From Flavobacteriaceae bacterium (GTDB taxonomy: Bacteria; Bacteroidota; Bacteroidia; Flavobacteriales; Flavobacteriaceae), in the NCBI GenBank assembly GCA_019634365.1, contig JAHQVM010000003.1, positions 1 through 64,000 of the forward strand: a stretch of 64,000 nucleotides of DNA. The letters run 5' to 3'. Numbering within the stretch: position 1 is the first letter of the stretch; each line of letters begins with the position of its first letter. Both the position numbers and the translations under genes were made by a program. The notes below the pieces were generated by a model. That model did no database searches and was not told where the DNA came from. It saw nothing but the letters and a program-made list of their open reading frames with translations. Shown one piece after another: positions 33,270 to 44,800 of this stretch.

Positions 33270-35810
33270 GTGAAAAAACGAACCATCCATATCATCCTCC
33301 TTTTCTGTTTCATAGGAACAGCATACCCTCAAGTTGAGGATGGCGTGGTTGCGCTCAATATTCCCGCAAGAAACTCCCTCATGTTCAATAGGTTTGTTAC
33401 ACAACCTACCTTCAGTTTTGTAAGGGAACAGAACAAGTATATTACCATTTCCAATAAAAGGGAATTGGTTCAGGTAGAAGATGCGCCACTCACCTACTTT
33501 TTCAACTACTCGGGAAGACTAGGGGAAAATATTGGTGCCGGAGTGGGTGTTTATCAACAAAACTTCGGGGTACTTACCACTTTTGGGGGAATACTCAACT
33601 TCGCTTACAACATTCAGGCTCAAGAGGATAGCAACTTTACATTCGGAATTAATGTAGGGGCTTATCAAAGTGGTCTCGATAGCGGAAGGGTGGTTACCAA
33701 TCTGGATGATCCTGCGCTGAATAACATTCCGTCGAATTTCCTACTTACCGTTCATCCAGGGATCAATTATGGAACGGGCTTCATGGACTTCGGATTATCC
33801 CTTAACAATATCGTTACCTACAACTTTAATACCTCGGCATTGGTGGAGGACAATCCGAAACAAGGGGTACAGGGACATATCATGTATACCGGGTACTTTG
33901 GTGGATATGGGTTCTTCGGTCAGAGTAGATTCTCTGCTTTGGCTCGATCTGAATTCCAAAAAGACGATACCATGATTTCTGGTGTGGTGATGCTTACAGT
34001 TCCCAAAGGTATTTGGGCCCAAGTGGGTTACAACAATATGTACGGTGCTTCGGGCGGACTTGGAATAAACTTAACACCACAGATCGCTGTAGAATACAAC
34101 TATGAAAGGCCTATCGTTGGACTCACCAACTTGGGTGCAGCTCATGAAATTACCTTGGCCTACCGATTCAAAAACAACAATTACTACAAGTACAGTAGGG
34201 ATGACGAATTATCAGGCCTTTTCGAATCGAATAGACGAAGAAGACGAAGTCCCAGAAAGAAAGCTGTCGTAGCAACGGTTGCGGAAGAACCAGCACAGGT
34301 AGATCCAGCACAATTGGAAGCTGATCGACTTGAAGCAGAGGAACAAGCAAGATTAGCTGCTGAGGAGAAAGCGAAACAAGATGCCGAAGAGCAAGCTCGA
34401 CTTGAAGCTGAAGAACAAGCAAGATTGGCTGCCGAGGAAAAAGCAAGGCAAGAAGCTGAAGCACAGGCCAAAATAGATGCTGAAGAACGCGCTCGATTAT
34501 TGGCGGAAGAGAAAGCCAAGGAAGAAGCTGCAGCAAGGGAAAGAGCTAGAAAGGAAGCTGCAGAATGGGCCCGATTGGCTGCCGAAGAAAAGGCAAAAGA
34601 AGAAGCTGCGGAACAAGCACGGTTGGCCGCCGAGAAAAAAGCTCAAGAAGAAGCCGCTGAACAAGCTAGACTGGCTGCTGAGGAGAAAGCACGTCAAGAT
34701 ATTGCGGCCGAACAGGCACGCTTGGCTGCAGAAGAGAAAGCAAAACAGGAAGCCGAGGAACAAGCACGACTGGCTGCTGAAGAACAAGCCCGTCAGGAGG
34801 CGGCAGAACAGGCCCGATTGGCTGCTGAAGAAAAGGCACGACAAGAAGCTGAAGAACAAGCGCGATTGGCCGCTGAGGAACAGGCAAGATTAGCAGCCGA
34901 AGAGGAGGCCCGAAGAGAAAGCCTTGTTAAAAATCCTACTGATGCTATTGGAAGATCCATTAGTGAATTGGCTACTGAAACGGAAGAATCAAGAGGAGAA
35001 CAACAAAAGCTATTGGAGGATTTGGAAGCTGCCGTGGCTGTTAAGGAACAAGATCTTAAAGACTTGAAGGAAGAAAATGATCTAAGCGAACAAAACATCT
35101 ATGTTGAGCCCAAGCCATTCAAAAGTGTAACCGAGGAAAATGCCCGAATTGAGCTGCTCAAGATTACACTGGATACCATTATGCTTCGCAATCAGAAGAA
35201 GATTGCTATGCTGGAATCCTTATTGGAGGATCGTGAAAAGACCATCAACGATCCGAGTGATGAAACCAATCTGTATTACAAAACAGAAATTGCCAAACTA
35301 TTGGCAGAACAAGAAGAAGCATCGCGTAAACGTGCATCCTTGATTTCTTCCTTGGAACAAATTGCCATTGCTACGGAATTCGAACGTAAGCGAAGAATTA
35401 AGAGAGCTGCATATGACAATGACGAAGATCGATATTCACAAGATCGTAGAATGATGACCAGTTTAAGGAATACAGTTACGTTAAGCGAGACCCCAATTAC
35501 TGTAGGTGATATGGACTTCGGTAGGGAGCGCAATAGCAACATTCAGATCTTGAAAAATGTGAGCAATACCGACAATGGATATTACCTCGTGCTTGCGGTT
35601 CATAGCGACATTGCAAAACGGGATAAATTCCTTGTGCAAGTGATTTCATCTGGATATAAGGATGTAGATTTCTTCTACGATATTAATACGAATGAGTACT
35701 ATATCTATTCCAAGAAGTTCAATAGTATCCAAGCCGCAGAAAATTCGGTAAACACACAGTTAGATTTACCATACAACCAAAATACAACCATTATTAAAAT
35801 CGAGAATTAG
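33270..35810 (+). CDS. sprD: SprD-like protein: PorP/SprF barrel, Ala/Glu coiled coil and SPOR-like tail
   Basis: An 846-residue protein. After a signal peptide (GTAYPQ), residues about 25-310 form a PorP/SprF-type outer-membrane barrel (NSLMFNRFVTQPTFSFVREQ; GAAHEITLAYRFK). Residues about 340-550 are a long Ala/Glu/Lys coiled coil made of units like EEQARLAAEEKAKQEA. A second helical part follows (550-740). The last 80 residues (GYYLVLAVHSDIAKRDKF ... YYIYSKKFNSIQAAEN) resemble a SPOR-type peptidoglycan-binding domain. A barrel with a periplasmic coil and a SPOR-like end would tie the outer membrane to the cell wall near the SprB export site. The SPOR assignment is by eye. Name by synteny and the barrel domain. 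Confidence 0.78.
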   Translation: MKKRTIHIILLFCFIGTAYPQVEDGVVALNIPARNSLMFNRFVTQPTFSFVREQNKYITISNKRELVQVEDAPLTYFFNYSGRLGENIGAGVGVYQQNFGVLTTFGGILNFAYNIQAQEDSNFTFGINVGAYQSGLDSGRVVTNLDDPALNNIPSNFLLTVHPGINYGTGFMDFGLSLNNIVTYNFNTSALVEDNPKQGVQGHIMYTGYFGGYGFFGQSRFSALARSEFQKDDTMISGVVMLTVPKGIWAQVGYNNMYGASGGLGINLTPQIAVEYNYERPIVGLTNLGAAHEITLAYRFKNNNYYKYSRDDELSGLFESNRRRRRSPRKKAVVATVAEEPAQVDPAQLEADRLEAEEQARLAAEEKAKQDAEEQARLEAEEQARLAAEEKARQEAEAQAKIDAEERARLLAEEKAKEEAAARERARKEAAEWARLAAEEKAKEEAAEQARLAAEKKAQEEAAEQARLAAEEKARQDIAAEQARLAAEEKAKQEAEEQARLAAEEQARQEAAEQARLAAEEKARQEAEEQARLAAEEQARLAAEEEARRESLVKNPTDAIGRSISELATETEESRGEQQKLLEDLEAAVAVKEQDLKDLKEENDLSEQNIYVEPKPFKSVTEENARIELLKITLDTIMLRNQKKIAMLESLLEDREKTINDPSDETNLYYKTEIAKLLAEQEEASRKRASLISSLEQIAIATEFERKRRIKRAAYDNDEDRYSQDRRMMTSLRNTVTLSETPITVGDMDFGRERNSNIQILKNVSNTDNGYYLVLAVHSDIAKRDKFLVQVISSGYKDVDFFYDINTNEYYIYSKKFNSIQAAENSVNTQLDLPYNQNTTIIKIEN

Positions 35811-35895
35811 CTATGACATAAGAAGCAAACATACTGCCCCCCCAGCCTTTCAAATTTTAATTTGAATGTTATAAGAAACTAAAAAACCAGTCGCC

Positions 35896-38800
35896 ATGTA
35901 CAAACCTACTATTAACAGACTCCCCGCGCTTCTTATAGTCCTATTTTTCGGCATACAATGTTATGCCCAGAACTACGTACCCTTTACCCCCAGATTCGAT
36001 CAGGATCTGCGTGGGGATATGATCTTAATCGGGAACAATATTCTGGGGCCGGACAATGGACCTTTTAACGACAATACTGCCTACAACCATCAGGTGGATA
36101 TGCAATATATCGACATTGATGGTGATCCCACCACCTATAGCTCATCAAGTGCCGATTTGGTTATTCCAGATCCTTCCTGTTATGTCATTAGGCATGCAAG
36201 TTTGTATTGGGGAGCGGTAACCGAAGGGACCCAACCTTTCACGAATATAAAATTTAAAGGGCCCACGGGCGGCTACAATGATATTACAGGAACCATCATT
36301 TTCGATGCAGATGGAACGTCTGCAGATGGTGGCGACAGTTTCCCTTATGCTTGTTATGCAGATGTTACGGATATAGTCCTTAACCTCGACAACGATTTAG
36401 GAACGTACACGGTCGCCAATGTTTCCAGTGCATTGGGTGAAACCAGTACTTTCGATCCCTACAATGGAACAGGTTACTCCGCAGGTTGGTCATTATTTAT
36501 TGTGTATGAAGACCCAAGGCTACCCGGAAAATCCATTACCAGTTTTGATGGTTTTAGCGCCATTAGTGTACCTGGCGGCAATACTGCACTGGATATTCCT
36601 GTTTCAGGATTTAGAACCGTTCCTGCTCCGGCTCCTGTAAGAGCAAACTTTGCCTTTGCTACCCTAGAAGGTGACAAGCCCATTGTTGGAGATCGCCTAC
36701 GTCTAAATGGTACAGCCCTTTCAACAACAGATCGACCGGTAGATAATTTCTTTAATAGTTCGGTGACGCAATTGAGTGCCATGCCGGTGGACAATAGAAA
36801 CCCCAACAGTACCAACACCCTTGGTTTTGATACAGGGATCATCGCGGTTCCCAATCCGGGAAATACAGTGATTGCTAATGATGCCACATCGGCTACCATT
36901 CGCGTGGAAACCAGTGGAGACACTTACTTCCCCTATCTAACGGCATTTGCGGTGGAAATTATTGAACCCAACATCGTACTTACCAAAATCGTAGAGGATG
37001 AATTTGGAAATGATATTGGCGGTCAAGTCGTTGCCTTGGGTCAAGAATTGAATTACGTTATCGGTTTTCAGAATACAGGAAATGATAATGCGACTAATTT
37101 TACGATCAGGGATATACTTCCCATTAATATTATTTTCGATTATCCAACCGATTTAGTACTTCCGGCCGGGGTTACCGTACAAAGTTACGATCCGGCGACA
37201 CGGGAGCTTATCTTCGCTATCGAAGATCAATTGGTGGAAGAAAACGACCCGGTTTACGAAATACGGATTGAGGTTCAAGTGGTGGAAACGTGCCAGCAAT
37301 TGGCCCCCGCTTGTTCCGATATCATCAATAACCAAGCATTTGCCACCTATCAAGGAACATTGAATCCCACTTTTATCATTACCGATGATCCAAGTCATAG
37401 TTCGAATACCGGATGTCTAATTTCACCCCAGGCAACGAACTTCCTTGCCGATCTTGACGATTGTGTGTTCACGCAAAATGAAACCTTGTGTGGTGATAGC
37501 GTTACTTTAACTGCAGCAGATGGATATGTTTCTTATTCTTGGTCTACCAGTCCTACGGGAACGCCTGTTATTGGAACCGGACAAACTTATACAGCTACGG
37601 CTACCGGAACCTATTATTCCTTTAATACAGCAGCAGCACCATGTCGTTCAATCGTTCAGGAATACATTGTCACCCTATTTGGTGGAAGTACTCCCAACCC
37701 TATAATTCCGTATGCAGATGAAGTGGTTATTTGCCCCAATGATGGGAAGGAATTACCTAATATCTATTTATGCGGACAAGACGATTTCAGGGACCTAACC
37801 GCCGATATCGCCAGTGCAACAGAAATCTTCTGGGAACTTTTGGATGAAAGCAGTTGTCCGGCCGTTTCCGATCCAGATTGTGCTAATGAAAATAATACTT
37901 GTGTATGGAATATTGTCGGCACAGGAACGGATTACACAGTCAACTCCGCAGGTCAGTACAGATTGACCATCAATTATGAGGGAGGATGCTTTAATCAGTT
38001 CTATTTCAACGTGTATCAAAACTTGTTGGAACCTACAGTTTCTGTCACCGACATTATCTGTACTACCCCAGGTACCATAACAGTGAACAATGTCCCTTCC
38101 GATTATGAGTTTAGTTTGGATGGAGTGACCTTTCAATCCAGTAATGTATTTTCAGTTACCGTTCCTGGCATCTATACGGTATACATCCAACAAGTAGGTG
38201 TACCTTCTGGAGCCTGTTTATTCACGGTACCTGATGTTTTGGTACGAGCCAGGGATTTCACAGTATCCTCCATTGTAGAGCAACCCCTTTGTTTCGGGGA
38301 CTTAGGAAGTATTTATTTGGCAGCCAATGATGCCGATCCTCAATATTATTTCTCCCTTTATCAAGGCGGAACCCTAGTCAATTCAGTAGGGCCTATCGTT
38401 AGTAATACACATTCATTCGTAAATTTAAATCCCGGAACATACACGGCTGTTGTAGAAACCGATGATGGTTGTACCCATACGGAAGACATAGAAATTATTG
38501 AGCCGCCGTTACTCACCGTTACGGCCGCCATCACCATCCCATTAACATGTACCGATGGAGAAATCACTGCGTACCCCGTAGGTGGTACCCCACCCTATTT
38601 CTACTTCATTAATGGCAGCCCAACCTTCCAAACGGTACCGGAAATAGTAGTAACAACACCTGGGGTTTATGACATTACAGTAGTAGATTCTAATAACTGT
38701 AGTGCAGATACGTCCATTACCATTGAGGCTACTCCTCCTCCAGAATTCAACGTACTTACCACGGATATCCTTTGTGCGGACGATGGCGATGCAGGAATCA

Positions 38801-41800
38801 TTACCATAGATGTTATCAACGCCAATGGCAATATCCTACAATTTAGTATCGATGGTGGTGTTACCTTTAGTGTTTCACCAGTTTTCACAGGATTGGCAGC
38901 AGGAAGTTACGATGTGGTTGTGGAATACACCACAGGGCCTTCCGTGTGCCTATCCGATCCGCAAACGGTTACCATAGATGCAGCAACTGCGATCTCCGGT
39001 ACCGCTGAATTGACATCGGATTATACCTGTAATACCACCGGTACCATTGAGGTAACCAATGTAACAGGAGGAGAACCTCCGTACATGTACAGTATAGATG
39101 GCGTGAACTTTCAATCGAGCCCTATATTTACCGGACTTACTGCTGGGAGCTACACCATCACAATTCGCGATGACAATGATTGTACCGCGGTTACAAATGA
39201 AATCGTTATTCCGCCGTTGGATCCTCCAACGGATATGACCTTCAGCAACACACCTCTAACGTGTCCTACCAATCTCACCACGGTAACCATTACAGGTACT
39301 ACGGGTGGTGTGGCACCATTGGAATATCAGATTATAGCTCCTGCACCTGCAGCAACACCCTATCAGTCTTCTCCGGTATTTGCCGACTTGGCACCCGATG
39401 TGTATACCTTCCAGGTACGCGATGCTAATGATTGTACATATAGTGAATCGTATGCAATCGATCCACTCCCAACACTTAGCATTTTCGGAGAAACATTGAG
39501 CAATGTTACTTGTTTTGGCGCAGCGGACGGAAGCGTTCAATTCACCATTTCCGGAACTACTTCCTTTGAATACCAAATCAATGGTGGAAGTCCGGTTCCA
39601 GGAACTTCCCCGGTGGTTTTAATAGGATTAACAGCAGGTAGTTATACCATTGTAGTTACGGACTTAATCACAAATTGTACCGCAACTGAAACTGCGGTTG
39701 TTCAGGGACCAACGAGCCCATTGACCGTTTCCTTAGAAGTTGAACCGATTACCTGTATAGCAGATGGAAGCGTTGTTGTCAATGCGTCCGGTGGATGGGG
39801 AGGTTATACCTATACGCTCACACTGCCAGACACCACGACATTACCGCCGCAAACGAACGATACATTTACAAATTTAACCCAAGCTGGCACCTACACGGTT
39901 AACGTTGAAGATGCCAACGGATGTGTATTTACAGATACTTTTGATTTAAGCACACCCAGCCTTCCCGTGGCATCCATAAGCACAACTTCCGATCTATGTT
40001 ACGATACGGGTGACAATGCCACTATAATAGTAGATGTTACTTCAGGGCAGCCTCCTTATGAATACAGTATTAATGGCGGGCCGTTCCAATCCAGCAATAC
40101 ATTTACAGATTTAGGACCCGGCAGCTACACCATCACTGTAAGGGATGCATTTGGTTGTGAAACAACGCTACCTGCTGAAATTATCGCACCAGAGTTATTG
40201 ATAGATGCTGTATTAACAGATTCGCCAGATTGTACGCCCACACCAGATGCGACTATATCCGGTACCATTGCTGGGGGTTCAGTACCCTACACGTATGCCG
40301 TTTCCATCGATGGTGGCGCCTATATTCCATTAGGAGGAACCGGTACTACTTTTGCCTATTCCACTTCCATTGCTGGCACCTATCAGTTCGAAGTCACAGA
40401 CGCACAAGGATGTACGGCGACATCACCAATCATTACGATAAACCCTGTAGAGCCTCCGGTTTTGGATGTGGTGGTGCAAACAGAACCCATTCTATGTAAT
40501 GGTGATTCTAATGGAGCTTTAGATATCACTTTCGACCCAACTGTAGGAACCCCTCCCTTTCTCATCAATGTATTTAACGATACCACAGGAACGGACTACG
40601 GCACTCAGACTACAGGATTACCGGCGGGTGATTATACCATCACCCTCACAGATGGCAATTCCTGTACAGATGTAGAAACCATTACCATAGCAGAGCCAGA
40701 TCCTATTGTAGTAAGTTATACTACTGAAGATATTACTTGTAGCTCAACGGGAACCACCGAAGGATCCATTACGATTGATAGTACTATTGGAGGTGTTGGG
40801 CCTTATGATTATTATGTAACAGGAACGGCATATTCGAATTCTGAAATTGATACCCCTGGCACCATTCCAATTACGTTCGATGTGATCAATTTCGGTTTAT
40901 ATGAAATTACGGTGATAGACAGTAATGGATGTACTGTACTTTTCCAAGATGTGCTCATTGCTTCCCCACCCGACGATTTGGATATTACAGTGGATAGTAC
41001 AGCCGATTGTACTACGGGAGGGCAAGCAGTTGTTGCAGTAAGTTCAGTCCTTGGAAGTACTGGACCTTTCTGGTTCACTATTTATCAAGGCCCCATTTCT
41101 GTGTATCCAAATCCACCAGGTTCCTGGATACCAGAAGATACTCCTGGAAGTCAATCCGCCACATTTACAGGCTTGACCCCTGGAATCACGTATACCTTTA
41201 TTGTTTACGATGAATCAACAATGTGTAGCTACTATGAACCCGCTGCAACGGCCATTCCTACGAATTCTACATTGACGCTTACAGGGGTTGGTTCCGACAA
41301 TGTAACCTGTACGGGTAATGCGGATGGAGATGTTTCCTTTACTGTAAACAGCATATATGCTACTGCGGTAGATATTTCCTATGAAATATTCGATTCCTTG
41401 ACCCTTCAAACTACGGGAATTGTGGGCACTGATACGGTAGCCGCTGGCGGCACCTTAACAGTATCAGATTTGGGCCCATTACCTCCGGGTACTTATTTCG
41501 TACTTATTCAGGAAACTTCGGGTCCTAATGCTGGTTGTGGTGTTGCCACCGCTCCTCTTATTATTACAGAATCTACCATCCTTTTGGATTTATCAGCTTC
41601 TGTAAATCAGAATGCAAATTGTAATCCGAACTCCGGGGTTGTGAGTGCCATCGCACAAAATGGTACCGCCCCTTACCAATATCAAATAACAACGACTCCA
41701 ACGGCACCCGGACCCACGGATCCATCATGGGACCCATCGAACACCTTTAATGTCGATGCGGGTAGCTATTATGTACATGCTATAGATGCAAACGAATGTA

Positions 41801-44800
41801 TTATTACAAGTCCTGTACAAGTAGTAGACATGGATCCGGAACCGGTAATTGATGCCGTTACGACGAATCAATGTGATACTCCGCAAGGACAATTTGAGGT
41901 GGATGTTACGCTTACTACAGCAGGAATTCCTCCTTATAGTGTGAGTATTGATGGAGGAGGATTCCAATCCCAAACATTCCCGTTTACCATTACGGGATTA
42001 TCATCTGGAACACATACGGTAGAAGTAATGGATGCTAATGGATGCGGACAATTAATTAATGTGGATATTGAATCTCCACTCGGATTAAGCCCTTCCGTAA
42101 CTGCCTTACCTAGTTGTACTGACGATGATGGTGAAATCACCATTACCGCCACTGGAGGAACAGGAACCTATACGTATGCGATTAGTCCAAATCCACCCAC
42201 CATTGTTTTAACAGGGAATGTCTTCTCTGGAGTTCCATCGGGAACCTATACGGTTACGGTAACGGATACCACTACTTTATGTACCGAAGACATTTCGGTG
42301 ACCTTAGAGAATGCGATTCCTGTGACCTTCGATACGGAGGTTTCGGATACTAGCTGTAATGCGGGTAGTGATGGTCAGATTATTGTAAATCTGCTTCCGG
42401 GTAATGATAACCCCATTTATATGTATGAGATCATTGCTCCTATTGTTGTTGCTCCTCAGACCAGCAATATATTTACTGGCTTGGCTGCGGGAACTTATAC
42501 AGTACAAGTTACATCCGGAAGGGATTGTGTAGCTACCGCAGATGTCCCTGTAGGCGAACCTCTATTGTTGGAAGCCTCAGCAACTGCTACTACTTTCGTA
42601 TGTACCACAGATAATACGCCAGCTCCATCTACCATTACCATTACAGAAACCGGTGGAACGGCTGATTATTTCTATAGTATTGACGGCACCAATTACTTCC
42701 CTTCGAACGAATTTGAAGTTTTGGATACGGGGACAACCCAAATCATTACCGTCTATGTACGTGATGCTAATAACTGTATTGCTACCAATACGGTAACGAT
42801 TGATCCACTACCCATCATAACTGCAACATCCTTTGCCATCGCCACCCCGATCGATTGTAACCAAACAGGGTCCGTTGCCATAAATGTTACAGGAGGGTCA
42901 GGAAACTTTGAATATCAATTGTTACCCGATGGCCCCATACAAGCTTCAAACATTTTCGATATACCTGGTCCAGGAACGTATTACTATCAAGTAAACGACT
43001 TGGATACCAATTGCTATTTCCTTACCGATTCTTTTGAAGTCCCCCCATTTGATTTAATTGATGCTAATTTGGCCGTAACCCAGCAAAACGATTGTTTTGG
43101 TGCCACCGATGGCGAACTTGCACTAACCATATCCGGATATTCTGGCGCATATACATACCAACTTTTGGATGGAACAGGTGCACCTATTGGAGGTCCGGTT
43201 GCGGCCAATACATCAACAAATCCTGTGATCATTGCTGGATTACCTGCCGGTAATTATTCGGTAAACGTGGTTGAAACAGATACTCCGTTTTGTACTACTG
43301 ACACCAACGTTGTAACCGTGGGGTCACCACCATTGCCATTGGAATTGGAAGCTTCGGAAACAGCTAATGTAACCTGTAATAACAACGAAGGGATCATTAC
43401 TGCGCTTGCCGATGGAGGAACAAGTCCTTATGAGTACGAACTAACTGGTGATGCGACAGTGCCTTATTCTTCGAATAATGTATTCACAGACCTTAGTGCG
43501 GGAACATATACGGTAAATGTAAGAGATGATAACGATTGTATAGAGTCCTACACTGTTGTACTTGAAGAGCCTGATCCGATCGACGCAGATTTTATACCTA
43601 GCACAACTACCCTATCGTGTTTTGGAGATCAAGATGCCACCATTACGGTAGAAAATGTAACAGGAGGGCAAAATGGGAACTATACCTATACACTAAACAT
43701 GATTTCACCCTCTACCTCAACTTCGGGACCCCAGCTATCGAATATTTTTGAAGGATTGGGTGCGGGAACCTATACAGTGACCATAAATGATGGCTTTGAT
43801 TGCTTTATGACATCATTACCCATCTTTATAGGAGAACCCGACTTGGTCATTGCAAGTTTAAACGCAAGTACTACACCTACTTGTTTAACCGAAGCACAAC
43901 TTACCCTAAGCGCAAATGGAGGAACCGGAAGCACGTATGAATATAGCACCACTCCAGATTTTGCCACGGTATTGGGAAGCTTTACTACCTCGGTAACCTT
44001 CTCGGTGGCTCCAGGCACCTATAGTTACTACGTTAGGGATGCGAACGGCTGTGTGGCCAATGCCTCTAACGAAATTACTATTGATCCACTTCCACCATTA
44101 GTGGTAAACGTACTTACCGATAATCCCCAAATTAATTGTGTTGGCGATACCACCGGTGTCATCGAGGCCAATGCACAAGGTGGGCTGGGTGATTATGTAT
44201 ACGAATTACACGATGCTAGTGGAAACCCCATCCCCGCCGATCAAAACAGTCCGGGAACCTTCTCTGGTCTTTCCATTGGAGACTACATTGTGTACGTGAC
44301 CAGTGGAGATTGTGATGCCTTTTCTGAAGAGATTACCATTACAGAACCAGAGAATGGCCTACAAAGTGACTTTGTTGTCACCAATGTATTGTGTCAAGGA
44401 GAAGACAATGGACGATTGGAAATTCTCGCAGAAGGTGGTACGGGAGTTATCCTCTACGCTATTTCTCCACGATTGGATCAATACTTTGAAAACAATGTAT
44501 TCGAAAACTTGGCTCCAGGTAATTACGACGCCATTGTACAAGATGAATTGGGTTGTTTCCTAACCTTTAACTTCGACGTAACCGAACCACCTGCCGTACT
44601 CATCGAGATCGTACCCGACTCCACTATTCCGGAAATCTGTGAAGGAGATCAGGATGGGTTCTTTAGTATCGATATCGATGGAGGAACCCTACCCTACAGT
44701 GTGAGTGTAGACGATTACGATGGGGAATATACCACTGGAGGTCCTACTCAAACCGTATTCAATTTTGATAATCTTGGTGGTGGCGACCATATCGTATATG

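Noticed and set aside
34320..34920. Repetitive DNA resembling a direct-repeat array
   Set aside because: It is coding for the coiled coil and has no spacer-repeat regularity, so it is not CRISPR.
34168..35098. Long open frames on both other readings of the Ala/Glu coiled-coil part of sprD
   Set aside because: Low-complexity GAA/GCT codon runs leave other frames free of stops; the predicted proteins are Leu/Phe/Lys-rich nonsense.
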